This document shows, in pieces, positions 28,072 to 37,100 of a stretch of 64,000 nt of DNA. A model generated the notes under the pieces. That model was given only the letters and a program-made list of their open reading frames with translations, was not told the origin of the DNA and made no database searches. Position numbers and translations under genes: made by a program. The DNA is taken from positions 1-64,000 of the forward strand of contig NZ_FPJZ01000003.1 in the NCBI RefSeq assembly GCF_900119485.1. The letters run 5' to 3'. Position 1 is the stretch's first letter. The number at the start of each line of letters is the position of its first letter. The stretch is from Thermoactinomyces sp. DSM 45891. GTDB taxonomy: Bacteria > Bacillota > Bacilli > Thermoactinomycetales > Thermoactinomycetaceae.

Positions 28072-29355
28072 CTACCTCTCGTTTTCTTGATAGGTAATCG
28101 TTCCATTTAGTAAGGTAAGTACGGGCCATCCCTGACATTTCCAACCTGCAAATGGAGTATTCTTTCCTTTCGAGTAGAAGTTCGCAGGATCGATCTCTTT
28201 TTCACTCTCCAGATCGATCACAGTGATGTCGGCTCGTTCTCCTACTGCTAATTCGCCGTATGGGAGCCCAAAGATTTCTGCTGGTTTCCTCGTCATTTTC
28301 TCTACCAGCTCAGACAAGAGTAGGTCACCCGTACGAACAAGATGTGTATACATCAGTGGAAATGCAGTTTCAAGTCCAACAATGCCAAATGGTGCCTTTT
28401 CCATTCCCATCGCTTTTTCTTCCAATGTATGAGGCGCATGATCCGTAGCGATGATCTCGATTGTGCCGTCTTTCAATCCGGCAATAAGCGCGGCGCGATC
28501 TTCAGCTGAACGAAGTGGTGGGTTCATCTTATACAGCGAATCCAGTCCTGGGATCTCTCTATCTGTCAGAAGTAAATGGTGTGGAGTTACTTCAGCTGTC
28601 ACCTTTTGCCCACGCGATTTTGCTTCTCTCACAAGGCGAACCGATTGTTCCGTACTAATGTGGCAAACATGATAGTGAACCCCCACATCCTCGGCTAACA
28701 AAATGTCTCGACCAACATGAATCGCTTCTGCTTCATTGGGGATCCCTGGCAGTCCATGCTTTTTAGCAAACTCTCCATCATGGACACAACCATTTTTCGC
28801 AAGTGTATCATCCTCACAGTGTGCCACAATCGATAGGCCGAGTTCATGTGCTTTGCGCATCGCTTCCTTCATCATATGACTACTCTGTACCCCAACACCA
28901 TCATCCGAAAGTGCTACGATTCCTGCTTTCTTTAGTGCTTCAAAGTCCGTTAGTTCTTGTCCTAATTCTCGGACCGTAATCGCTCCAAGTGGTAAGACAC
29001 GAGCTTTTCCTACAAGCTTAGCTTCTTGAATAATCTTCTCTACTGTTTCGGGTGTATCAATAACAGGCCTTGTATTTGGCATACATGCAATCGTCGTAAA
29101 ACCACCGCGTGCGGCTGCTAAGCTCCCCGTCTCAATCGTTTCTTTCTTTTCAAATCCAGGTTCTCGAAGATGAACATGCATATCAATCAATCCTGGAATG
29201 ACTAGCTTACCCGCGAGTGGGATCACTTGCATTTCATCCTCCATCTGAATCTCGGAAGCCATTTGTACCACTTTTCTTCCTTCAATCAAAATATCTTGTT
29301 TGATTAAGGTGTTATCCTTGCTTAGTATTTGTCCATCTTGTAATAATAGTCGCAT
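28072..29355 (-). CDS. pyrC: Dihydroorotase
   Basis: 427 residues, class I dihydroorotase of the amidohydrolase superfamily. It cyclises carbamoyl aspartate to dihydroorotate. Metal-binding HVHLREPGFEKKETIETG and the later ATDHAPHT motif are present, with PSDD-like ALSDDG between. The ATG has GGAGG upstream and starts 1 base after the pyrB stop, so the genes are translationally close. The enzyme needed next, dihydroorotate dehydrogenase, is not encoded in the window. Confidence 0.95.
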   Translation of the reverse strand: MRLLLQDGQILSKDNTLIKQDILIEGRKVVQMASEIQMEDEMQVIPLAGKLVIPGLIDMHVHLREPGFEKKETIETGSLAAARGGFTTIACMPNTRPVIDTPETVEKIIQEAKLVGKARVLPLGAITVRELGQELTDFEALKKAGIVALSDDGVGVQSSHMMKEAMRKAHELGLSIVAHCEDDTLAKNGCVHDGEFAKKHGLPGIPNEAEAIHVGRDILLAEDVGVHYHVCHISTEQSVRLVREAKSRGQKVTAEVTPHHLLLTDREIPGLDSLYKMNPPLRSAEDRAALIAGLKDGTIEIIATDHAPHTLEEKAMGMEKAPFGIVGLETAFPLMYTHLVRTGDLLLSELVEKMTRKPAEIFGLPYGELAVGERADITVIDLESEKEIDPANFYSKGKNTPFAGWKCQGWPVLTLLNGTITYQENER

Positions 29356-29356
29356 T

Positions 29357-30277
29357 TTAGAGCCCTCCTCTTCCTACATAAGCCCGTTCTAACACGGCCA
29401 TCCGTGTCCAAACGCCATTACCCATCTGCGTAAAAATCTTAGAACGCGGATGTTCTACTACTTCACCTGCAATCTCTACCCCGCGATTTATCGGTGCCGG
29501 ATGCATAAGAATGGCATGGGACTTCATCTGAGCAAATCGTTCTTGCGTCATACCATATCTTTGTAGGTAAGCCTCTGAACCCTCAAATACATTTTGTTCA
29601 TGACGCTCTAATTGAACCCTGAGCAACATCACCACATCTGAACTTCGAATCGCTTCCTCAAACTCTACATAACGAACCTGTTTCTCAATCTCTGCATCCC
29701 TCATCATAGAAGGACCACTCACCACTACTTCGACTCCAAACTTCTGTAACGACCAGATGTTGGAGCGAACCACACGACTATGTTTTAGATCTCCAATAAT
29801 AGCAACACGCAATCCTTTTAGCTCATCGCCAAACTGCTGCTGTATAGTATATAAGTCTAATAAAGCTTGCGTTGGATGCGCCCAAGAGCCAGCACCTGCA
29901 TTAATGAATGTACAACCTGTATCTTGCTTTACTAACTCCGTAATCACTTTTTCATCTCGATGGCGAATAACAACCGTCTCCACTCCAATCGAAGAGAGTA
30001 GCTTCACTGTGTCATACATGGACTCACCCTTGGTCGTACTGGAGACCTCTTCACTAAAATGAAGTACATTTAGACCTAGACGTTTTTCTGCAACCTCGAA
30101 GGAGAAGCGGGTGCGAGTACTTGGTTCAAAAAAGAGATTTGCCACAAAGCGTTGTTGAAACATGTTCGTGCTCTCTTCATGATGCTCTTCAAAAAAACGA
30201 GCGCGACGCAGTAAACTTTGCATCTCTTCTTTACTGAGAAATTCGGTATCTAATAGATGATGCTGATATGATTTCAT
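29357..30277 (-). CDS. pyrB: Aspartate carbamoyltransferase catalytic subunit
   Basis: 306 residues. It joins carbamoyl phosphate and aspartate. The carbamoyl-phosphate loop FFEPSTRTRFSFEVAEKRLG and the later HPTQALLDLYT and HPAPINRGVEI motifs are all present. No regulatory pyrI follows, as is usual in Bacillales. It lies downstream of the second PyrR attenuator and behind GAAGGAGGG. Uracil permease pyrP, which lies between pyrR and pyrB in B. subtilis, is absent here. Confidence 0.95.
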   Translation of the reverse strand: MKSYQHHLLDTEFLSKEEMQSLLRRARFFEEHHEESTNMFQQRFVANLFFEPSTRTRFSFEVAEKRLGLNVLHFSEEVSSTTKGESMYDTVKLLSSIGVETVVIRHRDEKVITELVKQDTGCTFINAGAGSWAHPTQALLDLYTIQQQFGDELKGLRVAIIGDLKHSRVVRSNIWSLQKFGVEVVVSGPSMMRDAEIEKQVRYVEFEEAIRSSDVVMLLRVQLERHEQNVFEGSEAYLQRYGMTQERFAQMKSHAILMHPAPINRGVEIAGEVVEHPRSKIFTQMGNGVWTRMAVLERAYVGRGGL

Positions 30278-30313
30278 CGTGATAAAAGTCCCTCCTTCGC
30301 TCGAATGATCGTA

Positions 30314-30460
30314 TAAAAAAACTCTTTACCAAATTGGCAAAGAGTTAGGTGTATACACAAAGAATAGCCTACTTAGCGTGGTTCACTTGGCCCGCTTATA
30401 CGTCCCCATGAACCGATTCCGTGTATCCTTTCCCTTTGCCAGCCTCTCTGGACTATCTTA
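30314..30460 (-). promoter_or_regulatory. PyrR attenuator between pyrR and pyrB
   Basis: The PyrR-binding loop TCCAGAGAGGCT lies at about 30432-30455 and touches the pyrR stop. The terminator stem AACTCTTTGCC/GGTAAAGAGTT, followed by T7, lies at 30314-30346. The RNA between could form the competing antiterminator. Its sequence outside the binding loop differs from the other two leaders, so it is an older, independent attenuator. Confidence 0.88.
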
Positions 30461-31015
30461 AAAGGGTGCTTTATTTATTTTCTGGTAGTTTTCACGAAGC
30501 GTTACTGAATCTGTCAAACCATCCACTTCACTCACGACTACTGAGATAATCTCATTACGAGAAGTGGGAACATTTTTTCCGATGAAATCTGGACGAATCG
30601 GCAATTCTCTATGCCCGCGATCAATTAAGACTGCTAGTTGGATCAACTGTGGTCGTCCTATGTCGATTAGTGCATCCATCGCCGCGCGAATCGTCCTACC
30701 TGTAAATAATACATCATCTACAAGGATTACTCTTTTTCCGATGATGTCAGGAATCGCTGTCTCGCGAACATGAGGATGCTCACTTTTCTCAGAGAGATCA
30801 TCACGGTACAAAGTAATATCCAACTCACCAATCGATAACTCCTTGCCTTCGATTTGCTTGATTCTCTCAGCAAGGCGTTCGGCAAGTGTTACACCGCGTG
30901 TTTTAATCCCGACTAGTACCATGTCTTCTACGCCTTTATTTCGTTCTAAAATTTCATAAGCGATTCGGGTCAAGGCCCGACGGATTGCCGCCTCGTCTAA
31001 GATGACTTTTTCCAC
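30458..31015 (-). CDS. pyrR: PyrR bifunctional attenuation protein / uracil phosphoribosyltransferase
   Basis: 185 residues from the GTG at 31013-31015, which has AAAGGAGG 6 bases upstream; longer frames to 31036 are not family-like. The fold is a type I phosphoribosyltransferase with PRPP loop VILVDDVLFTGRTIRAAMDAL. UMP-bound PyrR binds the conserved loop in the leader RNAs and promotes termination. Three copies of that loop lie in the window (about 7905, 30445 and 31117), so it controls pyrB-carB and pyrFE. Confidence 0.95.
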   Translation of the reverse strand: MEKVILDEAAIRRALTRIAYEILERNKGVEDMVLVGIKTRGVTLAERLAERIKQIEGKELSIGELDITLYRDDLSEKSEHPHVRETAIPDIIGKRVILVDDVLFTGRTIRAAMDALIDIGRPQLIQLAVLIDRGHRELPIRPDFIGKNVPTSRNEIISVVVSEVDGLTDSVTLRENYQKINKAPF

Positions 31016-31033
31016 ATTTATCCTCCTTTCGGG

Positions 31034-31149
31034 CAAAAAAAATGCTTCTTGTCCCAGCTAGACAAGAAGCACAAGTGGGCAAACGCCACCTATTTATATC
31101 CGTGCCCTTGCCAGCCTCTCTGGACTGGATTTAAAGGTTCTGATCTTCC
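31034..31149 (-). promoter_or_regulatory. PyrR attenuator before pyrR
   Basis: The PyrR-binding loop lies at about 31104-31130. The terminator stem GCTTCTTGTC/GACAAGAAGC with T7 lies at 31034-31070. It closely matches the leader at 7821-7936, including the terminator stem, the binding loop and the bases around the promoter hexamers, so one is a copy of the other. Confidence 0.9.
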
Positions 31150-31155
31150 TTACTC

Positions 31156-31184
31156 ATTATGACGAAGTTTGAGTGGCCTGTCAA
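31156..31184 (-). promoter_or_regulatory. Sigma-A promoter of the pyr operon, overlapping an NRPS stop codon
   Basis: TTGACA (31179-31184), 17 bases, CATAAT (31156-31161). The -35 overlaps the TGA stop of the reductase-type NRPS (31181-31183). No terminator lies between that NRPS and the promoter, so NRPS transcripts pass through the promoter and into the attenuator. Confidence 0.85.
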
Positions 31185-34100
31185 ACGAATTTTAGAGAGT
31201 ATGTTTTCACAAAATTAACTTTCACCATATGCTCGATGATCTTCTCTAAATACGTTTCATCTAGAGTCGGATAAACGAAGTGAATCTGCTGCAAGTAATG
31301 ACGAGTTAGAGAGGAATCAACTTGAACCCAAGTGTTTGGATCCGTATTTGAATGTTGCCCGTACGCTACTAATCCAGCAAGAGCTTCGCTTCTCTCGCTC
31401 TTCAAAATCTCTCTAACCAATTCCTCAGCCTCATCAGCGCTCGGAATCTGGACATCAATCCCGAGGTGATGGAATGCATTACATAATTTTTCGCAAGGTA
31501 CTTGGCGATGATGAAAGATGTGGAACACCCGATTGGCTGCTTCCTTTGTGCGAGCAATATTTACGATCGCCCGGGCACAGAGATCAACTGGTGTAAATTC
31601 AATCGATTCACCTACCATTTGTGGAATAATCATTTTCATATCCATAAAGGACTTCAGCGTGAGGTAAAACATATTTTCATTGATATTCTCTTGAAACACA
31701 CCATCGGTCATTCTACCTGTTAGGTTACCAACCCGGTAAATAGAAGCGCTCAGTCCTTTTTCCATCGCATCAAAAATCACTTTCTCCGCTTCAAATTTAC
31801 TTCGCACATAGACATTATCTCGGTAGTCTTGTCCGATGTAAAAATCGCTTTCTGTGAATATAGGTGGTTTCTTGGACCCTTCTACAATCAAACCCGAAAC
31901 ACTAACTGTTGAAACTTGATGGAATGAAATATCATGCTCTAGACAGAACGACACTGCATGTTCTACACTTTGTACATTTGTCCGTCTAAACTCCTCATAC
32001 TCTCCAAAATGCTTTACCAATGCCGCTGTATTGACAACCGTATCCACTCTTTGGCATAGGTTTTCGTATTCATTAGAACGGAGTCCAAATTTTTCTCTGG
32101 TCAGATCTCCTTTCAGAATACGAACTCGATCTAACATTCCTCGCTGTTCTTCGCTTAGCAGATCTGGGAAATAAAAACGAATCTTATCTCGAAATCGTTT
32201 CTCTGCTTCTTGGCCATCCACTCCTCGCACCACACAGTAAATGGTAGCAGAGGTCGTCACTAACAGCTCATGAAGGATATGCGCCCCTAAGAATCCCGTT
32301 GCACCAAGTAATAAGATGTTTCGCATCACACGCTTATCGCCACTTAATTCGATTTCAGATAAAGATACCCGTCGGTCGGTGGTTATTTCAGATAAACATG
32401 GTTCGGTTTCTGATGGGACTTCTAAATCCCCTGCCACTTTACGAGCCATTTCCTCAATCGTTTTCAGCACATAGAAATCCTTGATACTTAGGTCCCAGCC
32501 ATATTCATAAACTCCACCTAAAACCTTGATCATCGAAAGCGAATGTCCACCTAGATCAAAGAAGTTATCCTTGACCCCTACTCGTTCTATTCCTAGTACC
32601 GTTTGCCAGATGGTAGCTAGTTTTTCCTCAATTTCATTAGAAGGGGCGATATAATTCACGCTACCATCCATCGATAAATCAGGTACAGGAAGAGCTCGGT
32701 AATCAATCTTCCCGTTGGCAGTAGTAGGCAGTTGATCCATTTTGACAAAGTAAGGGGGAACCATATAATCAGGAATCATCGTCTTCAGGAAATCACGAAG
32801 CTCATATATCAAATGCTCTTCTTCCAGCACGACATATCCACAAAGGTACGATACATCCTTGTCATTTCTCGCTATGACCGTTGCATCCTTTACTGCAGGA
32901 TGAGCAAGTAAACCATTCGTAATCTCACCCAATTCGATTCGATACCCTCGAATTTTTACTTGGTCATCGATCCGTTCCATAAATTCAATCGTTCCATCAT
33001 TCAACCATCTAGCACGATCCCCAGTACGATACATCTTCGTTCCAGGAATAAAGGGGTTATCCAAGAACTTCTCTTCTGTCAGATCGGGTCTTTTCCAATA
33101 ACCTCGTGCAATTCCTTCTCCACCAATGTAAATCTCACCCGGCACTCCAATTGGCTGAAGCACTTGATCTTCATTTAGAATATAAATCTGCTTATTCACA
33201 ATCGGCTTCCCAATAGATGGTTTCATCTCTCCCGGTTTACATACTCCAACCGATGCATCGACTGTCGTCTCAGAAGGGCCGTAAGCATTTAAGAACGTCC
33301 GATTTTCTCCCCAAGTTTGAACCACATCGCTTGTAAGGACTTCACCACCTGTACTAATCGTATGAAGGAGAGGTAGTTCTACATAAGGTAATTGCTTTAA
33401 GAAGGATACTGGAACAAAATGAATAATGGTTATCTCTTTTCTCTTCAACCAATCAACTAATCCTAAACCAGAAAGCATAGTCTCCCTACTTGGGATAAAG
33501 AGGCTGGCACCCGTCAACAAGGTATAAAATACATCTCCTACTGAGGAGTCAAAGCTAATAGAAGCCAACTGCAATACTCGCTCCCCGGCTTTAATTCCGT
33601 AGGTTCTGGCGTTCAATACTAGATTATGTACCGCCTGATGTTCGATCATAATTCCTTTGGGCTTACCCGTTGAACCCGATGTATAAATGATATACGCTAG
33701 GTCATTTGCCTGATTAATCGGCTCAAGAGTCCGTGACTCCCCATTATAAATCGTTGCTTCATCAATGAATAAAATCTCCCCACCATATGTGGTTGGCGTT
33801 TTGATCCCTTGCTGAACCAACAATAGTTCCACATCACAATCATCTAACATATACTCAATTCGGTCTTCTGGATAACTAGGGTCAATCGGAAGATAAGCTC
33901 CACCTGCTTTTAAAATCCCAAACACCCCTACAATCATCTCTAAAGAACGATCTACCATCAGCCCCACAATTTTTTCACGATCCACACCGCGGGCACGAAG
34001 TTCGTATGCTAATTGATCGGCACGCCTGCTCAACTCCTGAAAGGTTAGCTCCTCATCTTCATAGACGACTGCAACCCGATCCGGATATTGATTCACCTTT

Positions 34101-37100
34101 TCTTCAAATATCTCAATAATCGTTTTCTCTTTGTAATAAGGTACCATCGTATCGTTAAAGCTTTGTAGAATCGCTTCTTCCTGCTCTGGAAGCATATGCA
34201 ACTTCCCGATTTTACTCGTTGGATCTTGACATACCTGACTCACAAGCTCCACCAAATGACTCGCCATTCGCTCAATCGTTTCTCGTTTAAATAGATTCAC
34301 ATCGTACTCAAAACGGAAGCAGAGCCTTTCTCCTTCTTCTACGGCATCCAAGGTAAGATCGAATTTGGCTATATGGTACTCTTGCTCGTAAGGGAAAAGT
34401 CTACTATCATCTAGCGCGATCTCCGGGATATCGATATCTTGCATCGAAAACATCGTATCAAAGAGCGGATTTCGGCTAAGATCCCTTGGCACATTTAACT
34501 TTTCAACCAATTCTTCAAACGGATAATCCTGATGCTTGTACGCCTTTAGTGCATTTTCTTTTACTTCTCCCATGAACTGAGCGAATGTTTTTTCACTGCT
34601 AGGATAGTTTCGGATCGCCAGTGTATTCACAAACATTCCAATCATATTCTCTACATCAGCATGAGGCCTTCCCGCAATCGGCGAGCCCACAATGATGTCT
34701 TCCTGCGCACTATACTTGTGAAGTAATGTAGTATAGATAGCTAGCAGCGTCATATACAACGTCGAATCTTGCTTGCGAGCTAACTGCTTCAACTTATCTG
34801 TCGCTTCTTCACTTAACTGAATCTCCACCACGGAACCTTCAAAACCACGGACCAGCGGTCTCGAATAGTCGGTTGGTAGATTTAGCACAGGGAGTTCCCC
34901 CGCCAACGCCTCAAGCCAATACTTCTCTTGTTTCGATGACCAGTCGGTTTGTTGTAACCCCTGTTGCCACATCGCATAATCTTTATACTGAATCCGATGC
35001 TCAGGCAACTCTTCTCCTTTATACAGTTCCATCAGCTCGTTAAAGAGTATGCTCATCGAAATACCATCTGAAATAATATGATTCATATCTAATAAAAAGA
35101 GTGCTTCATCTGCCGATAACGTGATCCATGAAGCTCTTAGCAACGGAGCCTGACTTAAATCAAATGGACGCAAGAATTCTTCTACTATCTGCTTAGTTTC
35201 TGACTCTGCTGACTCGATCCTTATCATAGAGAAGGGTACTTGTGATGCAATTATTTGGTGCGGTTTTCCTTCTATCATTTCAAACGAAGTCCGTAGTGAT
35301 TCGTGTCGCTTGATCAACTGATGTAGCGCCTCTTCCAAACGTCCTACATCCAGACTTCCTTTTACACGCATCATCATCGGCATATTATAGCTAACGGAGT
35401 CGGGGTCCATCTGCTGAACGAGATACATCCGTCTCTGGGCCGAAGAAACTGGGTAATACTCCCTACATTCAACTGCTGGGATCGAAGTGTACATAGATGG
35501 CGCCGTCACTTGAATCTGTTTTGCCATATCTTTCAGCATAGGAGTTCCAAATACTTCTTGTAATGGGAAGGCCACTCCAAGTACTTTTTGAATCTGAGAC
35601 ACTAATCGCATTGCTTTTAGTGAGTGTCCGCCTAAATGAAAGAAGTTATCCTCCATTCCTACCTGCACCACCCCCAAGACCTCTTGCCAAATGTCGGCTA
35701 GTCTCGCCTCTGTTTCATTGGTTGGTGCCACATAGATATGGGACTGGCTCGTTTGATCTGGTTCTGGCAATGACCGTACATCAATCTTGCCATTTACAGT
35801 CAATGGAATTTCCTCCATCGCAACAAAAGCAGACGGAATCATATAGCCCGGTAAGCTTTGCGATAAATAAAGTTTGAGATCCTCCCAATTTTGATTTCCT
35901 ACTATGTACGCACAAAGGTAGGGTTGCTTGTTTGAGTCATTTCGAGTGATTACAACCGCCTCTTTTACAGCTGGATGCGATAAAAGTTGAGAGGCAATTT
36001 CACCTAATTCAATTCGATAACCGCGAATTTTAACTTGGTTATCGGTGCGACCTAAATATTCGATTTCTCCATTCGGAAGCCATCTCACAAGATCCCCCGT
36101 CCGATACATTCTCTCCCCTGGTACAAACGGATGATCAATAAACGTCTTCGCTGTCAGCTCTGGATTATTTAGATACCCTCTCGCCAATCCATCCCCAGCG
36201 ATGCACAGTTCTCCTGCTACTCCAATTGGTTGAAGCTGCTGACGGGAATCAAGCACATAAACACTTACATTATCAATCGGTTTCCCAATCGGTATATTTA
36301 CCATCTGTTCATTTACGGTGTAAGCTGTCGTAACAACTGTATTTTCAGTTGGACCATAGCTGTTTATCACTTTATAATCCTGCGGTATATGCTTAGTCAG
36401 CTTATCGCCACCGGTAAGAAGAATACGTAAAGACTGATTCTTCCATTCCATAAAATGCTCACAAAATTGTGTAGGTAAAAAACTAATCGTGATTTGATTT
36501 TGCTCGAAATATTGATTTAATTGATTTAGATCAAGGCGCATTTCATCTGGAAGCATATAAATTGCTGCTCCAGAGATGAGATAAGGAAAAATTTCCCATA
36601 CAGAAGCATCAAAACCAAAACTAGCGAATTTAGCCGTCCGATCTACCTCGGTCACATCATACTCTCTAACATGCCAACACGATAGATTGACCAGAGAACG
36701 ATGTTCGACCAACACACCCTTCGGTTTCCCAGTAGAGCCTGATGTATAGATCACATAAGCTACATTCTCAGATGTCACTCCACTCACAGGTGCAATCGTA
36801 CTCTCGATCGAAATAATCCCTTGATCTCGATCCAAGCAGACTATATCTAGTCCTTCCGGCACCCATCTCAATAACTCTTCCTTTGTAACCAGGACTTGAA
36901 CGTCTGCATCCTCCGCCATATATAAAAGTCTACTTTCGGGATACGAAGGATCTAGCGGGACATACGCTCCTCCTGCTTTTAAAATCCCTAAGACACCCAC
37001 AATCATCTCCAGAGATGGCTCCATACACAAACCGACTAGCGATTCTGCTCCAATTCCCTTCTTCTGCAAATAATGAGCCAATTGATTCGCTTTTTTATCT

